Positions 27,217-39,390 of a stretch of DNA of 64,000 nt are shown here, one piece after another. Position 1 is the first letter of the stretch; each line of letters opens with the position of its first letter. The position numbers and the translations under genes are program-made. The DNA is taken from contig QAOA01006460.1 in the NCBI GenBank assembly GCA_003255065.1, positions 315,503 to 379,502 of the forward strand, written 5' to 3'. This DNA is from Cercis canadensis. Its lineage: Eukaryota > Streptophyta > Magnoliopsida > Fabales > Fabaceae. Under the pieces are notes generated by a model that saw nothing but the letters and a program-made list of their open reading frames with translations, did no database searches and had not been told where the DNA came from.

Positions 27217-27860
27217 GAATTCTTGTCATAGTTCTGTCAAATGCTGGCCATAAGATTGGGATGCTCTTAAATATGAACTGAATCTTTTAAAGCTCTAATT
27301 TAGACTTGCAGACCTGATCACCAAGAAAAAGAGTCACCTTCCTTTTTCTGTTAGAATGTTCTGGAGTTGTTTGCATTGCTTTTCAATTCACCAAGTTAGA
27401 TACAGAGTGAAGAAAGAGTATACCTCGTGCCATTAGCACACTGATTGGTATTGCTGAGGGCATTGTCCCACTGTACTTCTTGACACATCTGGTTGAATGA
27501 TAACTCCAGTTTGTTAGTGTAGATCTTTGTTTTTATCTCATACTAAAAGAAGATGATAGTTTGAATACAAACTTTGCCTTCTCAAGGGTGTAAAACAAGT
27601 CAAAAAAATCCTGTAAAGTTCAGACAAAAGGGTAGAGGAAGGACCATATACGGTTAGAAGCTTGATATAATGACAGTGATACATGTGGCATAAATAAACA
27701 TACTTTTAAGCCACCATTTCCATGACAGCCATTTTCCGAGCAATAACAAGGTCAATTAAGCTCTCGCAGCACTGCTTAACTACTATTTTCTAGGATCTGG
27801 GGAAAAAGAAGAAAATGCTTACTCACATGATTGTATTATACTTGCTTAAATTCTTGGCAG

Positions 27861-28538
27861 TTATGTTTGAATGTCGGTTATTTTCAGCTTCAACTTCATA
27901 ATTCCAACTTGAACTGCAATTTCTTCTTTGGATGAATCCACTTTTAAAACTGTCACTTTCTTTCCAAGGGAAGAGACGTGCACCACATCACCAACCTTCG
28001 GAAGCCCAGTCTTCTCTGCAAACAATAATAGGATCCTGAACACTTAAAATATATTCTTTTGCAATCATTTTTGGCTATAAAATTAGATAGCATGACACTC
28101 AGATGTGATATCACCAAGCCAAAATAAAGAAGGCTCCCACACTTGTTTCAACACCAAGAAACCTCATTGTTGATCTCATATCTCATTTTCTTAGGAAATA
28201 CCTAATGACAATTGGTTAACAATTTTCATAGCAGACGCATTTCTAGGTGTAATGGTAGGTTCTTTCTTATCTGCTGAAGCACACTGGTTTTTGGTCACTA
28301 GTGATTAAGGGCTCTTATCAGCTATATTGGGCCATGAAGGTTGTCTTGCAAACACTTGTAGCTGCCTCACTTTCTTGTGAAGGATAGAACGAGCCATTGC
28401 TGTAGCCTCAGATACATCTCGCATCTTCCTGAATCTCATATTAGTACTATGTTCCAATATCTTCCTTCTAGTGTCCAATAGACTATCATACAGACTTTTA
28501 GAGTGCCTACAATTATATGCACAAACAGTTTGTATCAA
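27861..28538 (-). pseudogene. MutS2-like fragment, repeat copy 1
   Basis: Two exon pieces lie on the minus strand. 28538-28308 encodes SLYDSLLDTRRKILEH and SEATAMARSILHKKVRQ, from the region after the ATPase domain. 28043-27864 encodes LPKVGDVVHVSSLGKKVTVL and a KLKLKITDI tail, a KOW-like segment. Plant MutS2 proteins are organelle-directed ATPases related to mismatch repair MutS, with a C-terminal Smr nuclease domain. No Smr domain is seen here. The fragment sits inside the Pack-MULE. Confidence 0.7.
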
Positions 28539-30103
28539 CTAAGAACTTACAAAATTAGATAGCATGACATCAATATTTAATGTGCCACGTGATAATTTCT
28601 GTCAAATCTCACTAACGAATCTAAATGAAGGACTAAATTGACAGACGGAATTCGAAGACTTAATTGTTACAAAAAATATATAAAAGACTAAAGTGTCTAT
28701 AAGAGTATTTTTCAAGGATCAAAAAAGAGTTTTATTCTATAAACTAACATATTTCAATTTATTAACTGAACTATGTCATTGTTTCACTGGCGGATTTTAT
28801 TTGCTTTTCAATCCTTTAATTAAATGAGGTAGAATGTATTACATGCTGCAAAAATAGTGAGATCAGATGTCTTGGATTCTCAGGCAATGGCACCAACAAC
28901 CTTGTTTTCTTCCCCAGGCCATATACTACACATTTAAATATCTCATACATGCAGGCAAATCCTTAGCGTTCCAAAATATAGGGGACACTACAATTTGTGA
29001 ATCATTGCAAAACTCTATTAGAAAATATGACGTTATACATTGAAACTGCATGCACAGTGTCTCCATCTAACTTTTTTTTTTTCTTTTTTTTTGAGGGACA
29101 AATGTAGTTAACGGGGTGGATCCATTTATTTCCGTTGTGTAACCATATACATTGTTTATTATGCCTTCTGCATGAGAAACTTGCAGCATAAGAAGCTTCT
29201 GCATTTAGCTCCTTTCTTAAATCACAGCAACCCAATGATACAAAAGCAGTCCATTATTGTTGCCTTGAAGGAGGGGCACTGAATTTTCCACCTACCAAAA
29301 GAGAAAAGACAGAAACTAGCTCAGTTTATTAATCATGTTAATTCATGTGATTCCAATTAGACCAAAAATGAAGCCACCTTCTGTTTGAGGGGGCCAGATC
29401 CTAACTAAATGAAAGGAAAAGAGAAAAAGTACCTTAATCTTTCACCGGGACATACATCTGAATTCTTGTCATAGTTCTGTCAAATGCTGGCCATAAGATT
29501 GGGATGCTCTTAAATATGAACTGAATCTTTTAAAGCTCTAATTTAGACTTGCAGACCTGATCACCAAGAAAAAGAGTCACCTTCCTTTTTCTGTTAGAAT
29601 GTTCTGGAGTTGTTTGCATTGCTTTTCAATTCACCAAGTTAGATACAGAGTGAAGAAAGAGTATACCTCGTGCCATTAGCACACTGATTGGTATTGCTGA
29701 GGGCATTGTCCCACTGTACTTCTTGACACATCTGGTTGAATGATAACTCCAGTTTGTTAGTGTAGATCTTTGTTTTTATCTCATACTAAAAGAAGATGAT
29801 AGTTTGAATACAAACTTTGCCTTCTCAAGGGTGTAAAACAAGTCAAAAAAATCCTGTAAAGTTCAGACAAAAGGGTAGAGGAAGGACCATATACGGTTAG
29901 AAGCTTGATATAATGACAGTGATACATGTGGCATAAATAAACATACTTTTAAGCCACCATTTCCATGACAGCCATTTTCCGAGCAATAACAAGGTCAATT
30001 AAGCTCTCGCAGCACTGCTTAACTACTATTTTCTAGGATCTGGGGAAAAAGAAGAAAATGCTTACTCACATGATTGTATTATACTTGCTTAAATTCTTGG
30101 CAG

Positions 30104-30781
30104 TTATGTTTGAATGTCGGTTATTTTCAGCTTCAACTTCATAATTCCAACTTGAACTGCAATTTCTTCTTTGGATGAATCCACTTTTAAAACTGTCACT
30201 TTCTTTCCAAGGGAAGAGACGTGCACCACATCACCAACCTTCGGAAGCCCAGTCTTCTCTGCAAACAATAATAGGATCCTGAACACTTAAAATATATTCT
30301 TTTGCAATCATTTTTGGCTATAAAATTAGATAGCATGACACTCAGATGTGATATCACCAAGCCAAAATAAAGAAGGCTCCCACACTTGTTTCAACACCAA
30401 GAAACCTCATTGTTGATCTCATATCTCATTTTCTTAGGAAATACCTAATGACAATTGGTTAACAATTTTCATAGCAGACGCATTTCTAGGTGTAATGGTA
30501 GGTTCTTTCTTATCTGCTGAAGCACACTGGTTTTTGGTCACTAGTGATTAAGGGCTCTTATCAGCTATATTGGGCCATGAAGGTTGTCTTGCAAACACTT
30601 GTAGCTGCCTCACTTTCTTGTGAAGGATAGAACGAGCCATTGCTGTAGCCTCAGATACATCTCGCATCTTCCTGAATCTCATATTAGTACTATGTTCCAA
30701 TATCTTCCTTCTAGTGTCCAATAGACTATCATACAGACTTTTAGAGTGCCTACAATTATATGCACAAACAGTTTGTATCAA
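30104..30781 (-). pseudogene. MutS2-like fragment, repeat copy 2
   Basis: Same content as the fragment at 27861-28538, shifted by 2243 bp and with the same translation. It belongs to the second tandem unit and is followed on its right by a second copy of the Pack-MULE end. Confidence 0.7.
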
Positions 30782-33090
30782 CTAAGAACTTACAAAATTA
30801 GATAGCATGACATCAATATTTAATGTGCCACGTGATAATTTCTGTCAAATCTCACTAACGAATCTAAATGAAGGACTAAATTGACAGACGGAATTCGAAG
30901 ACTTAATTGTTACAAAAAATATATAAAAGACTAAAGTGTCTATAAGAGTATTTTTCAAGGATCAAAAAAGAGTTTTATTCTATAAACTAACATATTTCAA
31001 TTTATTAACTGAACTATGTCATTGTTTCACTGGCGGATTTTATTTGCTTTTCAATCCTTTAATTAAATGAGGTAGAATGTATTACATGCTGCAAAAATAG
31101 TGAGATCAGATGTCTTGGATTCTCAGGCAATGGCACCAACAACCTTGTTTTCTTCCCCAGGCCATATACTACACATTTAAATATCTCATACATGCAGGCA
31201 AATCCTTAGCGTTCCAAAATATAGGGGACACTACAATTTGTGAATCATTGCAAAACTCTATTAGAAAATATGACGTTATACATTGAAACTGCATGCACAG
31301 TGTCTCCATCTAACTTTTTTTTTTTCTTTTTTTTTGAGGGACAAATGTAGTTAACGGGGTGGATCCATTTATTTCCGTTGTGTAACCATATACATTGTTT
31401 ATTATGCCTTCTGCATGAGAAACTTGCAGCATAAGAAGCTTCTGCATTTAGCTCCTTTCTTAAATCACAGCAACCCAATGATACAAAAGCAGTCCATTAT
31501 TGTTGCCTTGAAGGAGGGGCACTGAATTTTCCACCTACCAAAAGAGAAAAGACAGAAACTAGCTCAGTTTATTAATCATGTTAATTCATGTGATTCCAAT
31601 TAGACCAAAAATGAAGCCACCTTCTGTTTGAGGGGGCCAGATCCTAACTAAATGAAAGGAAAAGAGAAAAAGTACCTTAATCTTTCACCGGGACATACAT
31701 CTGAATTCTTGTCATAGTTCTGTCAAATGCTGGCCATAAGATTGGGATGCTCTTAAATATGAACTGAATCTTTTAAAGCTCTAATTTAGACTTGCAGACC
31801 TGATCACCAAGAAAAAGAGTCACCTTCCTTTTTCTGTTAGAATGTTCTGGAGTTGTTTGCATTGCTTTTCAATTCACCAAGTTAGATACAGAGTGAAGAA
31901 AGAGTATACCTCGTGCCATTAGCACACTGATTGGTATTGCTGAGGGCATTGTCCCACTGTACTTCTTGACACATCTGGTTGAATGATAACTCCAGTTTGT
32001 TAGTGTAGATCTTTGTTTTTATCTCATACTAAAAGAAGATGATAGTTTGAATACAAACTTTGCCTTCTCAAGGGTGTAAAACAAGTCAAAAAAATCCTGT
32101 AAAGTTCAGACAAAAGGGTAGAGGAAGGACCATATACGGTTAGAAGCTTGATATAATGACAGTGATACATGTGGCATAAATAAACATACTTTTAAGCCAC
32201 CATTTCCATGACAGCCATTTTCCGAGCAATAACAAGGTCAATTAAGCTCTCGCAGCACTGCTTAACTACTATTTTCTAGGATCTGGGGAAAAAGAAGAAA
32301 ATGCTTACTCACATGATTGTATTATACTTGCTTAAATTCTTGGCAGTTATGTTTGAATGTCGGTTATTTTCAGCTTCAACTTCATAATTCCAACTTGAAC
32401 TGCAATTTCTTCTTTGGATGAATCCACTTTTAAAACTGTCACTTTCTTTCCAAGGGAAGAGACGTGCACCACATCACCAACCTTCGGAAGCCCAGTCTTC
32501 TCTGCAAACAATAATAGGATCCTGAACACTTAAAATATATTCTTTTGCAATCATTTTTGGCTATAAAATTAGATAGCATGACACTCAGATGTGATATCAC
32601 CAAGCCAAAATAAAGAAGGCTCCCACACTTGTTTCAACACCAAGAAACCTCATTGTTGATCTCATATCTCATTTTCTTAGGAAATACCTAATGACAATTG
32701 GTTAACAATTTTCATAGCAGACGCATTTCTAGGTGTAATGGTAGGTTCTTTCTTATCTGCTGAAGCACACTGGTTTTTGGTCACTAGTGATTAAGGGCTC
32801 TTATCAGCTATATTGGGCCATGAAGGTTGTCTTGCAAACACTTGTAGCTGCCTCACTTTCTTGTGAAGGATAGAACGAGCCATTGCTGTAGCCTCAGATA
32901 CATCTCGCATCTTCCTGAATCTCATATTAGTACTATGTTCCAATATCTTCCTTCTAGTGTCCAATAGACTATCATACAGACTTTTAGAGTGCCTACAATT
33001 ATATGCACAAACAGTTTGTATCAACTAAGAACTTACAAATGCTTGTCTAGTCCTAGAAAACAAGGTGAGCATTGTTATGTGCAAGTATTA

Positions 33091-33452
33091 TGTAAAGGAT
33101 GTCTTGAATCTTAGTATATTTAGAATTCTAATCTGTTCAGTCTGTCTTATAGAGGAGTCCTAGTAGAATCCTAATTTGTCTAATCTGTCTTATAGAGGAG
33201 TCATAGTTTAACTAGAATCCTAATCCTAGTATTCTAGGGACTCTAGCTGTAAAATAAAGGCTATAAATTCACCATTTATATCTAGGGTTAAGAAATAGAC
33301 AGAAAGAGTGAAAGAGAGGCTGAGTATTGTATTGATTCCATAGTGAACTTTGATCTGCTGCTGCCCATGGACGTAGCCTTAATTGGGTGAACCATGTAAA
33401 TCTGTGTGTGCATCTATTTATCTGTTTACTTTTTTGCTCGATTTTCGTAACA
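33091..33452 (+). repeat. 5' LTR of the Copia element
   Basis: 362 bp, TG...CA ends, preceded by the target duplication TATTA. A possible TATA-like box is CTATAAATT near 33261. It is followed after two bases by the primer-binding site. Confidence 0.9.
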
Positions 33453-36400
33453 AGTGGTATCAGAGCTCCTGGTTCATCTCGTCTATTTTCTGTTTGATCG
33501 AGCAAGATGTTGCACAATCTGAAGATTGAGAAATTCACTAGGAAAAATAGTTTTAGTCTATGGTGCATCAAGATGCGCGCTCTGTTGAAACAACAGGGAA
33601 TCTAGATGCCTTTATCCAAATTATGACCTACAGGGATGACCGACACTGAGTTTCCTGAGTTAGAAGAGAAAGCTCATTCGACTATCTTACTCTGCCTAGC
33701 AGACGAAGTCTTATATGAAGTTGCTTCTGAAGAAACTGCGGCTGGTTTGTGGCTAACAAGCTTCTGTTGAAAAAACGTTTGTTTGCACTTCGTATGAAGG
33801 AAGGTACACCTCTGAAAGATCATCTAGATGAACTGAACTCCATTTTGATGGATTTGAGAAATATTTATGAGAAGATAGATGATCAGGATGCTGCCCTAAT
33901 TCTGTTAGTTTCTTTACTAGCGTCATATGAGAATTTTGTCAATTCTTACTGTATTGGTAAAGATTGCATCACTCTAGAAGAAGTTAGATCTAGTATTCAT
34001 ATGCAAGAAATCCGGCAACATGCATATGGTAATGGTGATGACAGTCTTGCAGTTGGGTTGGTGACCACGAGTTCTGATAAGGGTAAGTGGAAGAAGAAGG
34101 GAAAAGGTCAGAACAAGTCCAAGATGGAACCGAAGGTGGATCCAAAGGACATCTGTAGATACTGCAAGGAATCGGGACATTGAAAATATGAATGTTCGAA
34201 GAAGAAGAATAATAATAGGAGGAATTCGGTTGCTGCTATAGCCAAAGGAGAATCTTTTTCAGAATCAAACTTGATTCTTGCAGTTGTTGATCATCAGCAC
34301 CCGTCAAATCAGTGGGTGCTAGACTCTGGCTGCTTGTATCATATGTGTCCTTCTAGGGACTGGTTTTCAACATATGAGAAGAGAAATGAAGGAAATGTTT
34401 TAATGGGCAATGATGTGCCCTGCAAAACGGTCGGTATTGGTACTATTTAGATCAAGATGCATGATGAGGTGGTGAGAACTCTTACTGATGTTTGACATGT
34501 TCCAGAGCTAAGAAAGAATCTGATATCTTTGGGTGTCATGGACACCAAAGGCTTCCTATGTAGGATTGAAGGTGGAGAGATGTTATTGGTAAGGGTGCCA
34601 CAGTCGTCATGAAAGGAGTTAAGCAGGGTAACCTTTATGCCTTACATGGCTCTATAGTGATAGGTTCAATATCTTTAGTTTTTGGTTCTGAAAAATCTGG
34701 GTCTGATCAGACCAAGATCTAGCACATGCGTCTTGGGCATATGAGTGAAAGAGGAATGTCAATTCGGAGCAAACAGGGCCTTCTTGGAGGATGCAAGGCA
34801 GAACAACTCCAGTTTTGTCAGCACTGCAATTTTGGGAAGCAGCACATAAGTAAATTCCCAAAAGCAATTCATAGTACGAAGGCCACTTTAGACTACATTC
34901 ACTCAGATTGCTGGGGCCCATCTCGAGTCCCATCTTTTGGAGGTGCTAGGTATTTTGTGTCCTTTATTGATGACTACTCAAGGATGACCTGGGTATTCAT
35001 GTTGAAGCGGAAGAGTGAAGCCTTCAAATTCTTCAACTAGTGGAAGATTCTTGTTGAGAATCAGATGGGAAAAAAGATCAAACATAATCGAATTGATAAT
35101 GGCTTGGAGTTCTGCTATAAAGAGCTCAGTGAGTTCTGTAAGTCTGAAGGCATCACTAGACACCATACTGTTAGAGATACCTCACAGCAGAATGATGTTG
35201 CACAGAGGATGAATAGGACACTGTTGAAGAGAGCTCGCTGTATGCTCTTTAATGTTAGTTTGAGTCAGAGTTTCTGGGTTGAAGCTGTTAACACAACTTG
35301 ATATCTGGTGAATCGGTCTCCTGCTACTGCCTTAGACTGTAAAACATCCATTTAGGTATGGTCTGAAAAACCTACTGATTACTCTGGTCTTAGAATATTC
35401 GGTTGTCCTTTTTTATTATCATGTTAGTGAGGGTAAGTTGGATTCGAGAGCCAAGAAATGGTTTTTTATGGGCTATGGAAATGGGATGAAGGGATATAGA
35501 ATGTGGTCTCCATTTGAATAGAAAGCCATTCTCTCTAGGAACGTTACCTTTGATGAAAATTACATGCTTCATTCGAGATTGGAGTTTGATGTTTCAAGAA
35601 AGCATGATAGTGTCTCCAAATAGGTGGAGTTTGAATTGACTCCTAACAGTAAACAAGAAGACTTACCTTAGGCTGATGAGGTTATTGATGAGCCTTATGA
35701 TGAACCTGGTTCTGAGCTGACACAACCATAAAGTATTGTTGAACAGGTGAAGTTTGAATTAATTCCTGACAGCAAATAGGGTGACTTACCTCAGGCTGAT
35801 GAGCCTCATGATGAATCTGGTTCTGAGCTGACACAGCCACACAATATTGTTGTTGACAAACCTCGCAGCCAGGTCAGCCCCCTCAGAGATATGGTTTTGA
35901 AGACATGGTGGCATATGCTCTACAAGTGGCAGATGAGGTAGAGTCTCCAGACCATTCTATCTATCAAGAAGCTATCACAGGGGCCGAGTCTGCTCAGTGG
36001 GTTGCTGCAATAGGTGAGGAGATGAAGTCTTTTCACAAGAACCAAACATGAGAGTTAATTAAATTTTAGCAGGGGAGAAGTGTAGTAGGCTGCAAGTGGA
36101 TTTTCAAGAAGAAGTTTGGTACCTCAGGGACTAAAGGCATCAGATACAAAGCCAGTCTAGTTGCAAAAGGCTACAATTAGAAAGAGGGTATGGATTACAA
36201 TGAGATCTTCTCACAAGTGGTAAGACACTTCTATTCGAGTGTTGCTAGCATTGGTAGCACATCAGGACTTGGAGCTAGAACAGCTTGATGTAAAGACAAC
36301 TTTTGTACATAGAAAGCTTGTGGAGGAGATTTTGATGAGTCAACTAGAGGGATTTGTGGTTCAGGGAAAAGAGGACCACATCTGTAGACTTCAGAGATCT

Positions 36401-37432
36401 CTGTATGGGTTGAAGCAATCTCCCAAGAAGTGGTACAAGAGATTTGACAGCTTCATGATTAATTACGGGTGCAACAGGAGTCTTTATGATTGTTGCGTGT
36501 ATCACAATAAGGTAGAAGATGATTGTTTCATTTATCTACTTCTGTATGTGGATGACATGCTTATTGCATCTTGAGACAAGTCTGCAATTCAAAAGTTGAA
36601 GTCCCTACTTAGTGCAGAGTTTGACATGAAAGATTTGGGAAAGACTGAGAAGATTTTGGATATGGAGATTCACAGGGATCACACTTAGAGAAAGCTCTTC
36701 TTATCTTAGAAAGGGCTACATTAAGAAAGTTCTATCCCATTTTGGGATGTCCACAACGAAACCTCTAAGTACTCCTTTAGCTGCTAATGTTCATCTTTCT
36801 ATAGCTCTTGCACCTCAGTCTCAGGCAGATTTGGAGTATATGACTCGAGTTTCGTATGCTAGTGCAGTGAGGAGTCTCATGTATGCTATGGTGTGCACGA
36901 GGCCAGATATTGCACATGCAGTCAGTGTAGTGAGCAGATTTTTGAGTCAACCTGGGAAGGAACACTGGAAGGCTGTGGAGCGTATCTTTTGATATTTGAG
37001 AGGTACATTAGATGTTAGGTTGATCTATAGAGGTGATACAAGTTGTGTGCTTGCTTGTTATTCAGATTCAGACTATGCTGCATATGTGGATGCTAGGAGA
37101 TCAGTGACAGGCTATGTATTCACAATTGGTAGTTCTCTTGTCAGTTGGAAGGCAACTTTTTAACCTTCAGTTGCTTTATCTGCCACAGAAGTTGAGTATA
37201 TGGCATTGACAGAGGCACCTAAGGAATGGATCTGGCTGAAGAGGTTAATTGGTGACCTTGGCCTTCCTCAGGATCAAGCTATCATATTCTGTGATAGTTT
37301 AAGTCCTATTTGTTTGGCCAAGGATCAGGTGTATCATGATAGGACAAAGCACATTGATGTCCGTTATCACTTCATCCGTACAAAAAACAGAATCAAGGTT
37401 CAGAAGATTGGCACTCAGGATAATCTAGCAGA

Positions 37433-38866
37433 TAGGGGTGTAAGGAAAAATCGAAAAACTGGCAAAACCGACTGAACCGAACCAGACCGAGGGCAAACCG
37501 AGTCAAACCGAGAGAGTTGGTCCAGTTTTCGGTTTGATTTTCTAAAAAACCGAGAGGGCCGGTTCAGTTTTCGGTTTCAGTGAAAAAAAACCGAGCTTAA
37601 ATTGAACCGAACCGAATATAGCAAACTACGTCATTTTGATAATATAGGGGAGGGCTTTTATTCTGAAATCCCTAACTCTCCTTCGACTCCCTCACCGTCA
37701 AATCCCTTTCTCTGTGTTTAACGTGCAAGCTTGGTGATTGTTGACTCACTCTGTATGCAAAGCTTGGCTTGCTTTAACTCAACACTCACGTCTCCCCATC
37801 ATGTTCTATGCTCGAGCAAACCAGAGAAATCCAAGTCTCATCCTTCATTGTGATTCTCCCATTGTGAATAGCCTCTATTTTGTTGCCTCTGAAGAAGGAC
37901 CTGATAATTTCAGCAACAAGGCCCTGAAAATTGTTCCACGGTTCATTTCTAATATGCCTGAATACGAAGTGGTAGGTTCCTCCAATTTATTTGTTGGCTA
38001 GGAATCTCTGTTCGGAGCCAGAAATATTCCGATGGGATCATTGCAGCAGCATCATCGGCGAGGGCAAAGTTTGAATGGGATCTCCAAGGATTCCGACGAA
38101 AATCTCGATCTCTTTTCCAAGAATCGCCGCACTCTCTTTGTTGCATCTTCCGATGAATCCTCCAAATGTGGTACGCCCATCGTTGTTCCCTATGCCATTT
38201 TGCCCCCTTTTCTATTTCCTTGGTTGATCTCAAGGACCGAATACCCTCTTGTCTTCAATATGCATATTCATGTGCTTCTGTTTAGTATGGAGGATAGTTT
38301 TGTCATTCCAGATGATATATTGATTAAGAATTTGTTCCATTTCTTTTTTATTTTGTTTGTATGCTTCAAACACTACGTGCTATTTTCTTTATCTCATTGG
38401 AGGTCATATGGGAATGAATGAAAATGATGTCTACTGAATAACAATAGAATGATTGATGAAACATGTGATATATTAATATTGTTTAGCAAAGCTGTTTGAC
38501 CAAGTTGTGATTTTTAATTGGTTTCCTTTTCTGTATCTAAACTCTAAATCATACCCTGCAAATTCTCCCTGCTACTGTTGCCAAAGTCAAGTTTGAAAGA
38601 TGTTAATGCAAGTTATGGATGAAAGATTGATAGGATTAATCTGACGATTATTGGTTTTATTGTCTTCATACATAGGCATAGTTGTACAAGCTCAAATGCC
38701 TTCGTTTGTGTTTCTGCCCAAACCGACCAAACCGACCGAACCAAACCGAATTAGACCGGTTCGGTTTGACTCGGTTTCACTCAAATTTTTTTAAAAAACC
38801 GAACCGAATTTGTTCTGGCCGGTCCGGTCTCAGTTTGGGGTGAAAACCGGACCGATTACACCCCTA
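37433..38866. mobile_element. Non-autonomous hAT transposon nested in the Copia RNase H region
   Basis: The element has inverted ends TAGGGGTGTAA and TTACACCCCTA. The 8-bp target sequence CTAGCAGA flanks it on both sides (37425-37432 and 38867-38874). Near both ends are many ACCGAACC-type subterminal repeats (about 37470-37620 and 38715-38850) in opposite orientation, as in hAT elements where they bind transposase. The 1434-bp interior lacks a transposase but holds an apparently captured gene piece at 37801-38001. Removing the element and one copy of the target sequence restores the Copia frame at LAD-MFTKP. Confidence 0.9.
37801..38001 (+). pseudogene. Probable captured coding fragment, weakly F-box-like
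   Basis: The plus strand reads MFYARANQRNPSLILHCDSP, then SLYFVASEEGPDN, ending EVVGSSNLFVG before a stop. The final piece resembles the VVGSCNGLLCL motif at the start of F-box-associated domains, and the rest is consistent with that family. The resemblance is from memory of the motif only, so the assignment is tentative. A second open stretch at 38032-38250 may continue it in another frame. Confidence 0.35.
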
Positions 38867-39024
38867 CTAGCAGATATGTTCACTAAGCCCGTTCCTAAAA
38901 GCAAATTCATGCATTGTTTGGACTTACTAAATGTTGACAGTTGGAGATAGCCTTAAGGGGCAGGCAGCGGTAGAGTCTAGAGCAGCTACTTATGGATGAG
39001 AGGATTCAATCCAAGGTGGAGATT

Positions 39025-39390
39025 TGTAAAGGATTTCTTAAATCCTAGTTTGTTTAGAATTCTAATCTGTCTAGTTTGTCTTATAGAGGAGTTCTAGTAG
39101 AATCCTAATTTGTCTAGTATGTCTTATAGAGGAGTCATAGTTTAACTAGAATCGGAGTCATAGTTTGACTAGAATCCTAATCCTAGTATTCTAGGAACTC
39201 TAGCTGTAAAACAAATGCTATAAATTCACCCTTTGTTTCTAGGGTTAAGGAATAGATAGAAAAAGTGAAAGAGAGGCTGAATATTGTATTCCTGATTCCA
39301 TAGTGAACTTTGATCTACCGCTGCCTGTGGATGTAGCCCTAATTGGGTGAACCATGTAAATCTGTGTGTGCATGCTCAATTTCCGTAACA
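39025..39390 (+). repeat. 3' LTR of the Copia element
   Basis: 366 bp, preceded by the purine-rich CCAAGGTGGAGAT and followed by TATTA. It differs from the 5' LTR by scattered substitutions and by a short internal duplication of a GGAGTCATAGTTT block. Confidence 0.9.

Larger units (their letters stand above)
25699..28737. mobile_element. Pack-MULE carrying two captured gene fragments
   Basis: The element starts GAGTAAAAC and ends GTTTTATTC, with roughly 185-bp terminal inverted repeats (25699-25884 and 28554-28737) that I judge about three-quarters alike. The 9-bp sequence TATAAACTA flanks both sides (25690-25698 and 28738-28746), a perfect Mutator-type target duplication. Inside are an hnRNP-like fragment (26026-26925, minus) and a MutS2-like fragment (27861-28538, minus). 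No transposase is present. The base at 27216 is ambiguous and follows a G-run, so the interior may be incomplete and the length of 3039 bp is only what is shown. An inner pyrimidine-rich block at 25913-25975 is echoed by the purine-rich block at 27100-27190, as if the inverted repeat once extended further. Confidence 0.8.
27217..33039. repeat. 2243-bp tandem repeat, two full copies and a partial third
   Basis: Copies are 27217-29459, 29460-31702 and 31703-33039 (1337 bp). They appear identical by eye, and their short frames give identical translations. Each full unit holds a MutS2-like fragment, the right inverted repeat and target duplication of the Pack-MULE, and about 710 bp of flank. The third copy stops matching at 33039, exactly where the first two switch from MutS2 intron to transposon DNA, and continues into the larger MutS2 pseudogene. 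Confidence 0.92.
33493..38950 (+). pseudogene. Copia gag-pol polyprotein relic, interrupted by a hAT insertion
   Basis: Blocks appear in the expected order. Gag spans about 33510-34170 (LKDHLDELNSILMDL) with the zinc knuckle CRYCKESGH followed by a stop. Protease-like WVLDSGCLYHM is at about 34312. The integrase zinc region and core are at 34720-35300 with DCWGPSRVPSFGGARYF, DDYSRM and GLEFC. Reverse transcriptase is at 36040-36600 with QLDVKTTFVHRKL, SLYGLKQSPKKWY and the active-site YVDDML. RNase H is at 36960-37430 with SDSDYAAYVD and ATEVEYMAL, and after the hAT the frame resumes with MFTKPVPKSKFMHCLDLLN. Many stops stand where CAG, CAA, CGA or TGG is expected, a pattern of C-to-T change. 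It cannot make a working polyprotein. Confidence 0.88.
33091..39390 (+). mobile_element. Copia LTR retrotransposon, old, with nested hAT
   Basis: LTRs at 33091-33452 and 39025-39390 begin TGTAAAGGAT and end CGTAACA. The 5-bp target duplication TATTA flanks both sides (33086-33090 and 39391-39395). The primer-binding site TGGTATCAGAGC (33455-33466) matches the initiator methionine tRNA. A purine tract lies just before the 3' LTR. In the first 80 bp the two LTRs differ at about ten sites, so the insertion is not recent, and the 3' LTR has a short internal duplication around 39124-39172. The order of gag, protease, integrase, reverse transcriptase and RNase H identifies Copia. The element lies in the same relative place as an intron of the MutS2 pseudogene. 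Confidence 0.92.

Noticed and set aside
27861..32529. Three separate functional MutS2 genes
   Set aside because: The copies are identical short fragments in a tandem repeat, without a start, the ATPase core in the first two, or the Smr end.
37433..38866. Helitron
   Set aside because: It has inverted ends and an 8-bp target duplication, which Helitrons lack.
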